Shown: in pieces, positions 10,561 through 22,500 of the stretch
Position numbering within the stretch: the first letter of the stretch is position 1
Layout: every line of letters starts with the position of its first letter
Made by a program: the position numbers and the translations under genes
Notes under the pieces: model-generated
What the model was told of the DNA's origin: nothing
The model's database searches: none
The model's input: the letters and a program-made list of their open reading frames with translations, nothing else
Origin: Lotus japonicus
Lineage: Eukaryota > Streptophyta > Magnoliopsida > Fabales > Fabaceae
Direction: 5' to 3'
NCBI RefSeq assembly: GCF_012489685.1
Contig: NC_080043.1
Coordinates: 41,307,127 to 41,371,126, forward strand
DNA length: 64,000 nt

Positions 10561-12110
10561 ATGGAAACAAGTCGTCGACGACGCGACGAAGATCAGGAAC
10601 GGCGGCGCGATTCGCCTCCACGCCTGCCTCTTACGCGAGCAAGTTCGCCGTGAAGAAACCGATCAGTTAACTCCTCCTCCACCGCCACCTCTACCTCCTT
10701 CTCCACCGACTTCACCGGAGCAGCAGAGATCACCAGCACACTCACCCGGAGCTTCGGGAGAGGAGAATGCGACACCTCAGGCACCGATTTCTGGCCAAGA
10801 CTGGAGGCATTTGATCCGTAGTGTTGATGATATACGACAGCGGAACGATTACTTGCAAGAACAACTAGAGTATTATCGTTCCGAGCAGCAAGATGAAGGG
10901 GAACGCGAGGCGGAAGTCGTGGTTGAATTCGAACCGTTCTCAACGGCAGTAAGGGAGGTTGCCATTCCAGATAACATGAAGAATATTGTCCTTGAGACAT
11001 ACAGCGGGAAAGCTGATCCCAAATAGCACCTGCTATAATTTCAACACAAAAATGGTTATCAGTGCCGCTTCCGACGCTGTGAAGTGCAGGATGTTCCCAG
11101 CTACGTTCAAAGGCAAAGCCATGGCGTGGTTTACCACGCTACCCCGAGGATCCATCACTTATTTCCGTGACTTCTCATCAAAATTCCTCGTCCAGTTTTC
11201 CGCCAGTAAAACCAAGCAGGTGACAATTGAGGATCTCTACAATGTCCACCAATCTTAGGGCGAGACTCTGAAGCAGTATGTAAAACGATTCAGCGCAACA
11301 TCAGTCAAAATTGAGGAGTCAGAGCCGCACGCCTGTGCGACGGCTTTCAAGAACGGGTTGTAGCCGGGGAAGCTGAACAGAAAGCTGAACCGCAAGCCGG
11401 CTCGGTCCATGGCGGAGATCCGGACGCGAGTAAACACCTACATCCTGGACTAGGAAGATGATGTTTTCAAGCGAAGGCGCGCGAAAAAGGAGAAAGACAG
11501 CGAACCAGGGGACGCTTCGCCGGAAGAAAAGCGGAATAAGGAGAGGGGAGAGGGCAGCAGAAAGCGGGACAGGAAGGTGAGGACAGGAGAAAAGGCTGTG
11601 AAGGAGCCGTTGTACCCCAAGAGGGAAAATTTTGAGCGCTGCAGACCACAGGATCGCTGTGAAGGAAGCTGATCCTCGCCGGCGAGAGGAGTCAGGTAGA
11701 GTCTTATTGCACATCTGACGGAGTTGATTCGGGAGGTCAAAGCAACTTACGCGGTTGAGGAAGGCGAGAAAGAGGCCGATCCGCCCCGAGTGACGTTGGA
11801 TAAAACAAAATGGTGCGAGTACCACCGCTCGGCAGGCCACGACACGGGAGATTGCTTTACCTTGAAGAACGAGATTGAGAGGCTCATTCGAGCGGGACTA
11901 TCGCAGATGAACGACCGTGGCGATTGGTGGAATGGAGAGCGGCGGCAAGGGAACCGGTATAAAGGGGGTCGTCAGCAGGATGACCGCAGGCGGGACGACC
12001 GCTGACGCACGCCAACCGCTGACAAGTAGGAAACACTGGCAACAAGGTAGAAGGGGGCGGAGGAAACCTTTAATAAAGACCTTGAGTCGCCAGTTGGGAC
12101 AATAAACACA
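10561..12110 (+). pseudogene. Gag polyprotein of the Tat-like element, broken
   Basis: Capsid/nucleocapsid precursor that packages element RNA. The likely start at 10561 gives METSRRRRDEDQERRRDS. A coiled segment follows (10811-11026, QRNDYLQEQLEYYRSEQ). The retrotransposon gag core is at 10986-11258 (FKGKAMAWFTTLPRGSITYF). A knuckle near 11815-11860 has C-X2-H-X4-H-X4-C (CEYHRSAGHDTGDC). Stops and frameshifts separate these parts, for example a TAG in the core near 11024 and several between 11258 and 11724. The order and motifs fit Tat gag well. Confidence 0.82.
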
Positions 12111-12164
12111 ATCGCGGGTGGCTTTGGCGGGGGCGGGGATACAACGTCGGCGAGGCGAAGGCAC

Positions 12165-12812
12165 GTGAGAGCAGTGACAGCAGTGCAACAGTACGAAACT
12201 CCATTCGGTTTCCAGCATCCAGATATTGTGATATCGTCGGCATATTTCGAAGGAATCAGGACACACAAAGACGATCCTGTGGTTGTGATGATAAGTATCA
12301 ACAGTTTTAACGTGCGGCAGGTTCTTTTGGACCAAGGGAGCTCCGCTGACATCATCTGCGGGGATGCTTTTGATCAATTAGGATTGACGGACAAAGATCT
12401 GATGCCCTATACAGGAACGTTGGTAGGCTTCTCGGATGAGCAAGTTTGGGTGCGCGGATATGCAGATCGGGACACAGTCTTTGGTATCGACGATAATGCC
12501 AAGCTACTCCGTGTAAGTTATCTTGTATTGCAGGTTGTGGCATCCTACAACGTCATCATTGGAAGGAACACACTCAATCGCCTCTGCGCAGTAATTTCGA
12601 CGGCACACATGGCGGTGAAATATCCGCTGATAAGCGGAAAAGTGGGAAAGATTGTAGTTGATCAAAGGAGGGCGAGAGAATGTTACAACAATTGTCTCAG
12701 CCTGTATGGAAAGAAAGGAGCTGGTGAGGGACACATGTGCATGAGGTTGAGGTCATCCAAGGTAATCAGGGCAGGCCGGGGGGATCGAAGCAGGAGGTTG
12801 ACAGGAAGATAG
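12165..12812 (+). pseudogene. Aspartic protease region of the Tat-like element
   Basis: Retroviral-type aspartic protease that would mature Gag-Pol. The active-site loop reads VLLDQGSSADII (about residues 52-63 of this frame). DQGSSAD in place of DTGSSAD is common in this lineage. A hydrophobic VIIGRNTL motif follows (about residues 130-137), matching the second conserved protease segment. The frame is open for 215 codons, but the pol reading frame ends soon after, so the enzyme is an isolated relic. It lies directly downstream of gag. Confidence 0.8.
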
Positions 12813-12950
12813 CAAGATCAAGGAGCAATGCAGGACAGGTCGAGGTAGATGGCAGAACGGGTAAGGATGGACAGTTCACGAACGCTCATGCAGAGGAGCG
12901 TTGGGCAAATGTGATCGCAGACTTAGAAGCATATAAATTTAGCAGGGGGG

Positions 12951-13469
12951 GTGTTGGCGATCGAGCCCAGGCTTACGGTTAATCAGGAGAGACGCTTGGA
13001 GAAGCTGGTAGAGGACAACTTTGACCTATTCAGCTGGAGCTCAAAAGACCCAGAATTTTGGGAACTGCCGATGTTCAGGAAACCGAATCTCTTGAGTTCA
13101 AAGCGAGACGAGGAGAAGGGAAAGGGAATTGCGATTCAAGGAATGGGCCAGCGGATCGTCCAGCAGGGCAGGGGCGAGAAAAGAGATGATAAGGCGCGCG
13201 AGTGGTCTAAGGACAGAAAGAAGGCGAGGAGAGGGAAACGAGTGAGTCGTCGCCCGGGTAAAGCAAAAAGAGAGTCAAAATATTGGAAGCATGTGGGTTC
13301 GGTAGTTTTTAAGCTAGGGACGTCCAAGTACGACAGGAAGAAGGGCAAAATGGGAGAAGTTCCTCACCACCACGAGGCGGGCATGGAAGGAAGCCAGCCC
13401 AGAAGTAATGATGAATGGCTAGCGAGCACGTCTGGCTCGAAAGAGGTGGTGATGGGGATGATACTTTGA
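12951..13469 (+). pseudogene. Protease-RT linker joined to unrelated coding-like sequence
   Basis: The beginning (RRLEKLVEDNFDLFSWSSKD) matches the segment that precedes the RT in Ty3/gypsy pol. It then changes abruptly to a Lys/Arg/Gly-rich stretch without RT motifs. No FADD/YVDD, RNase H or integrase motif follows, so a deletion of several kilobases starts near 13060. The remaining open frame is probably fortuitous. Confidence 0.6.
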
Positions 13470-13699
13470 CCCGAGGGGCGGGGAGCGGAAGCCTGTGGAA
13501 AGCGGAGCCGAGGACGCGGCAAAGGAACCATGAACGGGAACACAGCAACAAAACCAAAAATTAGGATAAAAAATAAAGATGCACTCTTTTTCTCCGCCAC
13601 TGGTGTTTTTTAATGAGGCATCCCTCCCATGTAAAATTTTTACAAATCAAATACAAAAAGGATATTCTCAAGTAATACTCCTAGCTGGACTACAATATG

Positions 13700-13925
13700 A
13701 CGGTCGCTCGGTCGAAAAAATTCCCCGAAGGTGGCGATCCCAACACGACCTTGATGTATAGGGATCACTTCGGGAAAGTCAGACGCGAACCGCTGCTACC
13801 TGGATAGCAACTCAACTAACATGTCACGTTCGCCCGGTGGGAAAAATTCCCTGAAGGTGGAAATCCCAACACGACCTTGATGTTTGGGGATTGCTCCGGA
13901 AAGTCTGGCGCAAATCGCTGACCTC
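13700..13925 (+). repeat. Imperfect tandem repeat in the region after pol
   Basis: Two units of about 90-95 bp (about 13701-13794 and 13828-13920) share AACACGACCTTGATGT and AATTCCC(C/T)GAAGGTGG and are offset by 127 bp. Variable non-coding repeats are typical of the region between pol and the 3' LTR in Tat/Ogre elements. Confidence 0.75.
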
Positions 13926-14388
13926 TCGTTGGCGATGTGTGCGGGAAAGCTCCTTGTCCAAGGGCAAGCAGTTTATCCCCAAAAGTCTCCCCGAAATGTG
14001 GGCAAACGAGACCTCCCCGAAATATGGGCGAGAACAAAAACTAGGCATAAGTCTGGGTAAACCTATATGGCCATTGGGTCCCTAGCACCGTAAGCCCTCG
14101 CCGGGATAAAACCGGCGAGGCCGCACCTGCTCTTACGGGAAATATTGGTGCGAGGAGAAAGCCTCAGCTCAAGGCTGAGCTAAAGTCCTAGTTTCACTAG
14201 CACACATTCAAAATCGCTACACGAGCACAAAATGCAAAGCTCGAAGGGCACGAGGGCGCGAACGAGGAAAGAAATAAACAAACGAAATCGCAGCAAATTT
14301 TCATTAAATAACGTCGGACGATATTGATTACCAAAAAAAAAAAACAAAAAAAGGAAGGTAAGAAAAATCAATACAAAATATTCACACT

Positions 14389-15866
14389 ACACTAACGTTT
14401 TCTGCCTCTCCTGCATTTTCAGCAGCAGCGAAATATGCAGCATTGAACCCTGGGGGATCGTCCGGGCCGACCAATCCCTGGGGGGTGACCTTCTTGAAAG
14501 CTCCCGTCCCGCTGAGGTCAATCCCCTCGTAAAGATATTGGACTTGAGCTTTGGCGAGGAAGAAGCCGCGACCATGCTATTCCACGGCATCAGCAGCAGC
14601 CCTGGTCGCCAGCCGTGTCCGAAGAGTTCTGACCTCAGAATCCGCACGGTATTCCGTGTCCGCGACAACTTTGGCTTTTGTTTCTAATTCAGATTTCACC
14701 TCGGCGAGAGATTCATTTGTCGACCCTAATTCACTTTGAAGGAACGCGATCTCTTTGTCTTTGACGAGGCAGGCGGCCTTGCCCGTGGCAATCGCCTCAG
14801 CCTTGGCCTTCAATTCCTGCTGCAAATCGTCCCACTCACCCTCTAGCTCCTCCATCCTCTCTTCACAAGCTGACAAGTCCTCCTCGTGACGGCTCATCTC
14901 GATACCCAAGTTGTTCAGTTTAGTCATTTGGGCTGCAACTTGGGTCAGCAACTTGTCACGCTCGCCATGCGCTTCGAGTGTGGCACGGCGGTAACCCTCA
15001 GCCCTCTGGCAGAGCTCTTCAACTTCAACAGTTGTGGCTGAATCCTGCGACAACCTGGCGAAAAGACACCCCGCACGCAAAAGGCACGAGATGGCTTCTC
15101 GCGCCACCCCATCAAGGTCAGGAGTTTCAGTTCCTCTCATGTTGTCAAGGAAGGGGTCGATTAGCATAAAGTCAACAGGGGAGAGCTGTTGATGTGGGAC
15201 AAAGCATGTCTGCTCATCACCAATCGGCTGGCTAGTGGCAGGGGAAGAATGGCGAAGCAGTGGGAATTTGGTCTTCATTGCCGTCACTCATGGTGGGAAC
15301 GGGAGAGACCCTAGGTGGACTTGCCTCAGCTTGGGGACATGAACGGACAAAGGAGAGGGTTGTTTGAGGAGCACCCGAGGGAACGTCTTCAGAAGCATTT
15401 TGATCGGCGATGATTCCTTCAAGAAGGGGCGAGTACCCTGCATCGCCCATGGGGTCTGGCTTTTCCCCACCCACCAGATCTTGGCAAGGGGCAGATGTTT
15501 CGCCAGCCCTAGGTAACTTGGTTTTCCTCTTTTTCTTCTTTGACTTTTGAGGTGAGGGGGTCGCGACCCTCGTTTCTTCATTTGTGCTAAGGGCGATCCT
15601 TTTGGATTTTTGGGGTTTTCTAGTTGGGGAAGGTTGGACCGCATCGCCGGTGGACGCCGGAGCCGGCTCGTCAATCTCCGGTGGAAGGATGGGGTCAGGA
15701 ATTGAATCGCCAGGCTTCGGGGTAGTGACGTTTGGGGCTACCACGACCGTTTCAGAAGGGGCAGCACCAGATTTCCTGGTCCGTTTCTTTTGAGGGGAAG
15801 CGGCGACCTCGGCATCAGCATCCGCGATAGCTCGTTTCCTCTTGACCCCGTTGGTATTGAAAACGG
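14389..15866 (-). pseudogene. Antisense ORF of the Tat-like element, C-terminal part
   Basis: On the minus strand, 15860-15232 encodes a basic, Pro/Ser-rich stretch (VKRKRAIADADAEVAASPQK). It then shifts frame near 15250 to a long acidic coiled coil (15287-14577) with many Glu/Lys/Ala. A TAG at 14577-14579 ends the frame. Beyond it the same frame continues to about 14389 with FFLAKAQVQYLYEGID and GLVGPDDPPGFN, which resembles the C-terminus of the antisense ORF in the second Tat-like element (61790-62070). The TAG is therefore a premature stop. The function of these extra ORFs is unknown. Confidence 0.72.
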
Positions 15867-17106
15867 TGAAGGTGCAAAAAACACTAGAAATTGGGGGTTT
15901 GAATAGAGTTTTTAAACAAAAGTTTCCCATTTAGTAGTTTTGACAAACTTAAGGATAAGAACTAGGTGCTGAAAAATATGAAGTAGAGCACGCAAGTATT
16001 TTATCCCGGTTCACTTGAGATAAAAGCTCAAGCTAATGCAGTCCACCCGTGAAGGTGATTTCTTCCTTCTTCTGATGAAGGCAATCCACTAAAATCAATG
16101 AATGTTACAACTGCACTTGCAACCTGCTAAGTGACTAACAGTACACTGATTTTCTCACTAGTATACTCTCAAGAAGCTGATCTACCGATCCTCTCAAGAC
16201 TAGCTAAACACTGAACCAAACTTGATTCAGTCCTCTCAAGATCCGACCAAACTTGGTCTCTTAAGGAACTTTACAAAGTGTTTGTAAAAGGTTTTGGGTT
16301 TACAAGAAATGCTTCTGAAAAGCTAATGGTAAACTCAGATGTTTAAGAACAGTGAAGAAATATTGCTAAGAGATCGGTTAGAATGAATTCAAGAATATCA
16401 GCAAAGTTTCTTAGCTTCTTTCTTCTATCTTCAGCCCTTATATACTCCAAGGCATATGGTGTAGCCGTTGCTAGGGTTTTGCCCGTTGGAGTGACAATCT
16501 TGTAATATCAGACTGCTAGGCTGAACGAGGTAGGTGGCGGACAGGCTGTGACTGTACGATGTGTACTATGACAACGACCTGTCCTTTCACCAGCTGACTT
16601 ATGATCTGGAGTGCTTCAGATGGACGTTGGTGAAGCTTCTGATCAGAGTCAGACGGAAGCTTGGATCCTCTGGCCTTGCAACTTCTGCTTCTGAACAAGT
16701 TCCTCAGAACTTCTGAACGTCAGAGCTAGAATAGCTTGGGTCTTCAGAGCCATCTTCTTGCAGGTCTTCAGAACTTGAGTCTTCTACTTCAGGACCGTTC
16801 CTTTTGGAACATCTAGTCTTCAGAACTTCTGACTCCGGTTCTTCAGTACCTATTGAGAGCTTCTACCTTCAGAATTTCTGAAGGATTTGCCACTGTTCTG
16901 AACGAACATGATAAGCTTTAGAACTCTTTTTTTGGTTACCCTTGGGTCTTCTTCTTCTGATGGAATCGGCTTGGGTCAGAATCAGAACTGTTTGTCACAA
17001 CTCATAAAGACAAACGTTAGAGTACCATAATTGTTCATCCTCAAAAACCTTAATTGTAATCATCAAAATATAGAGCTGCAACCACTGATCAAATCTTGAT
17101 CTTACA
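15867..17106 (-). mobile_element. Solo LTR, family A, copy 2
   Basis: A 1240-bp TG...CA sequence (TGAAGG at the left, CTTACA at the right) flanked by the perfect 5-bp duplication AACGG (15862-15866 and 17107-17111). It interrupts the antisense ORF of the Tat-like element and so is younger than it. Palindromic TTCAGAACTTCTGA motifs cluster at about 16690-16890, and TATATACTCC marks the inverted TATA-like box near 16440. The open frame at 15232-15930 begins inside this LTR and is therefore chimeric at its N-terminus. Confidence 0.92.
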
Positions 17107-18080
17107 AACGGGAGGAAACTCAAGTGAGTCAGCAGCTAGGGCGCGACCTCGGTGAAGTTCATTCCTCCTAGAAATGAGCGGAGGGTGTTCTCGCGAGCGG
17201 CTTCAAGCAACTGAGAACACTCAAGGATGGGGAGCCCAGCAAAAAAGCCAAGGATCGCTTTATCTTCATCACTCAGCAAAGTATCAGATGGTTGCGGGAC
17301 ATCGCGAGGACTCTTGGTCCAATAGAAAGGAAACAAAGCGGTCCCGTCCTGGAGGGTGAAAGCTTCAGGGTAGGTAGGATGTACGAGTATGCGGAAGTAC
17401 CGGCGCCCGGGCCCCTTCTTGATGTTGCTCTTGTAAGGGTAAAGGCGCTGCCGGCCCATACGGGATTTCAGAGAGACCCACCCAGGAGTCGGGGTCTTCA
17501 AGGATTTTGGCTCCACGCCGTAGAAGTAGAAAAAATGGGAGACTTTGGCTTCAAGACCAACGGCGTCGCAGAGAATCTCAAAGCACCGGATGAAGACCCA
17601 AGCGTTCAAATGAAGTTGGCTTGGGGCTACATTGATTTCCCTCATAACCTGGCAGGTGAAAGGGGATAAGGGTAGTTTGATCCCCAGGTCGAGGAAGAGG
17701 TACTCGTAAACAAAAAAATAAATGGGGTTGCTTCACGCCTTGTTCGATCTTGCGGTGCTGCCAGGGGCGGCGGATTTCCAAGCCCCGACCGGTGATGAGG
17801 ACATCTTCAAGGGATTTCTCGTGGCAGAGTCCGCCGGCCTGGCGGACCGTCTCGGCGATAGACTTGTCAGTGGACTGCTTAGAGATTTGGTAGATGGCCT
17901 CCTGAGTGGGGTCTTGAGTTATGGACTGGGGTAGGGTGGAGAGAATTTTGTGCCAGAAAGTGTTCTTTTCATCTTCAGTAAAAGGAAGCCCCCGGAGGGG
18001 GGAGGGTTAACGGGAGAAGGAGATACGGGAGCGGCGCTGCGAGATCGAGAGGATCCTTTGGTTCGACGTTGGGGAGTTAT
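17107..18080 (-). pseudogene. Antisense ORF of the Tat-like element, N-terminal domain
   Basis: The segment 17710-17136 on the minus strand reads FFVYEYLFLDLGIKLPLSPF followed by CQVMREINVAPSQLHLNAWV, which I recognise as the plant domain catalogued as putative gypsy-type transposase (PF04195). Upstream (about 17990-17720) a second frame gives FTEDEKNTFWHKILSTLPQS, separated by a frameshift near 17720. A stop after NFTEVAP at 17136 precedes the inserted solo LTR. The domain's biochemical role is not established, and the name reflects its genomic company only. Confidence 0.78.
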
Positions 18081-18591
18081 TTTTCTAAAAGGAAGAGAAT
18101 GTTAGTTTCTCAATTTCAGCAGATTGCATGAATTCTAGAGGTGGTGATTGAGTACGGGAAGGAGATTTTAAAAGTTGGTGTAAGTAGTGGTTGGGGAATC
18201 GTGCCTCATCATGGCAAAAGTGGAATGATCACTCAAGGGAGTGCGACGCGAATATCGGGACACGAAGGCAGCGCATTAAATGAAAAGTTACGACGGTTGG
18301 AGCTTATTGGTTTAAATTCAAATTGTCAGGATTTACCACGATTCGAAGGGATGTTTCAAAGGAAGTGGTTGAGATTCCCTGGATTTGCTGACCTTTATGT
18401 CACTTCATGACGCAACGCGTGGCGCAGGCTCGGCACATGTCAAAAGTTACGATTCTGGGCACGTGCGCAACTATGGCAGAGCGAGCAAATCCAGCATCAC
18501 CGCCGCACGCTCACTTGTGGACTCAAGCCGCCAAGGGAACGTGACGAGGCGTTCAAAATTTTATATTTTTAGGCTTTAGGTTACCGAGCCA

Positions 18592-19037
18592 TGTTGGCGC
18601 TCTTTACTTTCGTGCCTATATTTGGCATTAGTTAGTTTCTTATGTCCATCGCCTTGTCTCTTTTGTTTAAAGACACACTTAGCTCTCATGCTTCGAGCTC
18701 GGTGTCTTGTGGACTTGTGGACTGGGCGAGACCCTAGGGTCCCTCGCCCAGGGGCGCTGGCCTAAGGCAAGGAGTGCATCAAGGACTTGGGCCTTTGTCC
18801 CAGAGGCCCAACCGGCCCATTAGGATGATTTAGAAGCGCTAGGCTCAACTCCCCCAACTATAAATAGGGGAGGAGTACCAATTGTAAAGGACTCTTAGCT
18901 CATTGGAGAAATAACAAGCTCGAAATTCAGTTACTTTCTTTCTCTAAGCGGTTACGCTCTCATTCCCTCTAGGAATCTCACATCACATTCCTTGCACCTT
19001 AGGCATTATACCTCCTCTCAATGTTCATGATGGAACA
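18592..19037 (+). repeat. 3' LTR of the Tat-like element
   Basis: It starts TGTTGGCGCTC and ends GATGGAACA (446 bp), with TATA-like ACTATAAATAGG at about 18857. It parallels the LTR at 63315-63730, which starts TGTTGGCGACC and ends AGGAACA, so the two elements are related families. In both elements the bases just before the LTR are CCA or GCCA, without a clear polypurine tract. Confidence 0.85.
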
Positions 19038-19055
19038 CTTGGCTCATTAATTATT

Positions 19056-19559
19056 TTCCTTTTGTCTCATTTTTTCTTATAGGTTTGGTGACCTGCACAT
19101 AAGTTTTGTTAAGATTCTCTACTTTAATCAATATATCAAGATTATTTGAAAGTTAATGAAAAAATCGGATCTCAAAATGAGTTCAAACTGATTATCTAAA
19201 TTATGATTTATGAATATTTTATTTGGTATAAATATTCGGTACCTGATCATCTTTTAAATGTTATCAGATTCATGATTTAGTCACAGTTAAGGCTTCTTAT
19301 CCCTCTCTCAGAGTGTATATGGAGAACAAACCTGACAGTTCTTCCCACACACTCAGTCTGCATTGTCAACTGAGTTATCCTCGTCGGTATGATTTATAAA
19401 TATGAAACTCAAACTTGTTTACTTTTTCAACTTTAAATATAAATATAATACGATTTCATAATTTTTTTTTCATATCTCGTGGAAATACCACATTTGACTA
19501 TATCTCTGTAAATTAATTATCATAAATAACTTATCTAGTACAACAACCATTAGTCTCCC
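19056..19559. other. AT-rich flank, no gene seen
   Basis: The stretch contains GGTGACCTGCACATAAG, which recurs at 48303 as GGTGACCTGAACATAAG in a matching context. It therefore belongs to the same duplicated flanking sequence as the Agenet-associated blocks. No coding potential is seen. Confidence 0.45.
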
Positions 19560-22500
19560 CGCCTCATTGCGCATTGCTGCACCAAACCCCGCTCCACTCG
19601 TCGTCGTGAACATTGCATCAAAGTTTGCCTTCACCCGGACTGAGACAGAGTCCTGTGTAGGTGAGGGGAGTGTTGCGAATCATCTGTTACAACAACCATA
19701 GAAGCTGCCAAACTCAAAGTTTGGTTAAGGGACATAAAATAGTTTGAGAAGAGGTGGCAGTTCTATCCTATCCATATGGCCTAAACCGTGGAGGATATGA
19801 CCAATATTACCCACTCGTCACTCAACTTCAGCAGCTCGAAGAGCCAATATGAAAAATCACCATAATTTTTTCCTCGAACACGGATGGAAAGAGGGGAAGT
19901 AAACTACACCAATTTGGGCATACGAACAGCCAAGGAGAGCATGATCAATGGTTCCTTCACACTCTTCGCAAACCTGGAAAAGGTAATCCTGCACCGACAC
20001 TTGATAACTTCTTTCACTAAAAGCACACATTTGCAGGCCCTCCAAAGCATATCATGGCCCCTAGATGCAACACCAACTCCCCCATATAGTGTTCCAAAAG
20101 GAGGATGGGCAGGTGCGGAGCCAGGAATTTCAGAGAGGGGTGACTAAGATCTAAAGAAATATAATTTGTAAGAAAATTTCAATTTTTATCAAATAATAAA
20201 TGTGCCAAAAAAGACATAAGTATTTTGGTGAGAACAAAAAGTTAGTTTGAGTGCAAGAAATATTTTATATAAGCATAAAAAATATATAATTAGTTTGAAT
20301 ACAAGGTGGACAACAACCGAATAAATCTCACTTAAAAGTACACTGAACAAGCAATAAAGAAGACAAAACATTAGAAGAAAATTACGAATATTATCAATTC
20401 AGATACATGATCCAAACACCGTAATTTCACCCAAATCAAAATACTTTTGCTATATCACCCTTTTGCCAATCAGAATACTTTCGCTATATCAGTTTCCTCT
20501 TGTAAAAAAAAAGTGATTATTAGGAATTTGTTAATGTGCTAGAAAATAAAGGAAAAATGGTTATCTGAAATCAAATTCCTAATGGTGTAAGTAATCAGGG
20601 GAGGGGGGGACACGTTATGGTGGTGAGAGTGCCAGGTGGCTCAAGGACTAGTGATTCAATTTCAAAAGCTGAAAAATTGAAAAAGTTGAGAAAAACTATC
20701 ACATGATAAGTTATGTTTTGTTTGGATGGGTCACGCTTGTGTTAGAGTTTGAAGTTTGTTCATTCTCCTTCTATGCTCTTCTCTTTCTCTCCTCATTTCA
20801 ATTTCAATTTCAATTTCAATCTCAAGTCAAGTAAGTGTTTGGGGGCATTGGAACTGAATCAGAAGATGATGATCACCATGCAATCAACGCCCGGAAGCTA
20901 TGGGTATTTGGAGAAATCTCTAGTGATAGAGAATTGAGAGAGAGACTCTGCCTTCGCCAACATGCTCCCTCCAAGGATGGTGTCTCACAAAGCCACAGAA
21001 ACTTCACACCAGCTCCAAACAAAAGTAGTCACTCTTCTCATCTCAAGGTGCAAGAGTTGTGCTCTCTGGCCTCTCACCTCTGCTACTACTACTGCTACTC
21101 TGCTCCAATAATTTTTTTTGTTGAGAAATTTCAAAAAGTCAGGGGTGACTAAGCAGGGGAAAGTCACCCCTGTGCCTCCGCCACTGAGGATGGGTGAACC
21201 AACAAAGAGTATGATGAAGCCAAAGAGGAAGCATGCCTATATGAAATAAAATATTAATAGAGCAGACAGAATATTGGCCACGCCTTGTGCCCCTCCACAT
21301 AGAGTATCAACAGGCCCGCAGACAGATAGGGTATCGGCAGGATTGAGAGAGCCACGACCTCATCAAACATCATCCTCACCAATTGGGCATCCCAAAGTGT
21401 TAGAATTATGCAAAATAAGATCATCTACAACATAAATATGAGCTTTAGAAGCTGTAGGAGGTCCTGGAAGCAATTTTCCCACTCACCCTCCCAATATCCC
21501 TCCACCAACTTGACCCTCTGGCAAATCACCCCTCTTCCGCCACACACCTGCTCCCCCATATTTTTCCTTTAGTACCTTTTCCCACAAACTTCCACCCTTA
21601 CTCTACAACCTCCACCTCCATTTTCCCAAGATGGCTCTATTAAATTTGATAATGTCTCTCGCCTCCAATTCACCCTTTTCCTTTGATTTACACTCTACAT
21701 CCCATTTCACCCATGATATTTTCCTCCTCTCCTCATATCCCCCATAAAATGTTCCTTTGCAGACTTGTTATTTTGTTAGCCACAATAGTAGGAAACTAGG
21801 AATTAAAAAAAAAAAACAAATAATAGAGAGGAATAGAGGAAAATACCGAGTTTAGATGACAAAGGTGGCCGCCAAAAGACAGGTGCTTCATCATCCAAGG
21901 GGTTACTCTTTTTTGCACCTTCCGAATCACTGGCTCCCACGTAGCTAACCTTCAAGGATTTGCACATGCTTCAATTCCCAAATAGACAAATGGAACCTTC
22001 ATAACTCAATAATTCAGAATTTCCACAAAACCTCTTACCACCTCCTCATTTACTACAATCTCAACTAATTTTCTTTTAAAAAAATTTCTTTTAACTCAGA
22101 GACCAACTCAAACCATCTCAGAATGCTCTACATGGTAGAGATGTTTTCCAAGCATATTTAACCTATCAAAAGGGGGTGTCATCAACAAACTGAATGTGGG
22201 AGATTTTAAAGTTTTCTTTTGCCACATTGAAACCCATGAACTTCTTCTGTCTAACTGCTTCCCTCATCAACTCACTAAGCACTTCTGCCACTATTAGAAA
22301 CAGAAAATGAGCTATTGGATCGCCTTGCCTTCAACTTTTTTCCATTTTAAACTCATTCATTGGACTCCTAATGACTATGATAGAAATTGCTCCCGATTAT
22401 ACACAAAATCTAACCCATATAGTCCACTTAGAGCTAGAACCCATTCTACCCAACATATAGTACAAAAAGTCCCATGACACTAAATCATATGCTTTATCAA

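Larger units (their letters stand above)
10089..19037 (+). mobile_element. Tat-lineage Ty3/gypsy retrotransposon, internally deleted
   Basis: The order is a truncated 5' LTR (10089-10415), primer-binding site (10418-10435), gag (10561-12110), protease (12165-12812), a short pre-RT segment, a non-coding region with a tandem repeat (13700-13925), a long antisense ORF (18080-14389) and a 3' LTR (18592-19037). An antisense extra ORF between pol and the 3' LTR is known in Tat/Ogre-type elements. RT, RNase H and integrase are missing, so the element cannot move on its own. A family-A solo LTR (15867-17106) lies inside the antisense ORF. Confidence 0.85.

Noticed and set aside
10593..11000. 135-codon minus-strand frame over gag
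   Set aside because: Plus-strand gag motifs are recognised here. The minus frame has no domain.
15867..15930. N-terminus of the 232-codon minus frame (MGNFCLKTLF...)
   Set aside because: These residues are encoded by the inserted family-A solo LTR and not by the antisense ORF.
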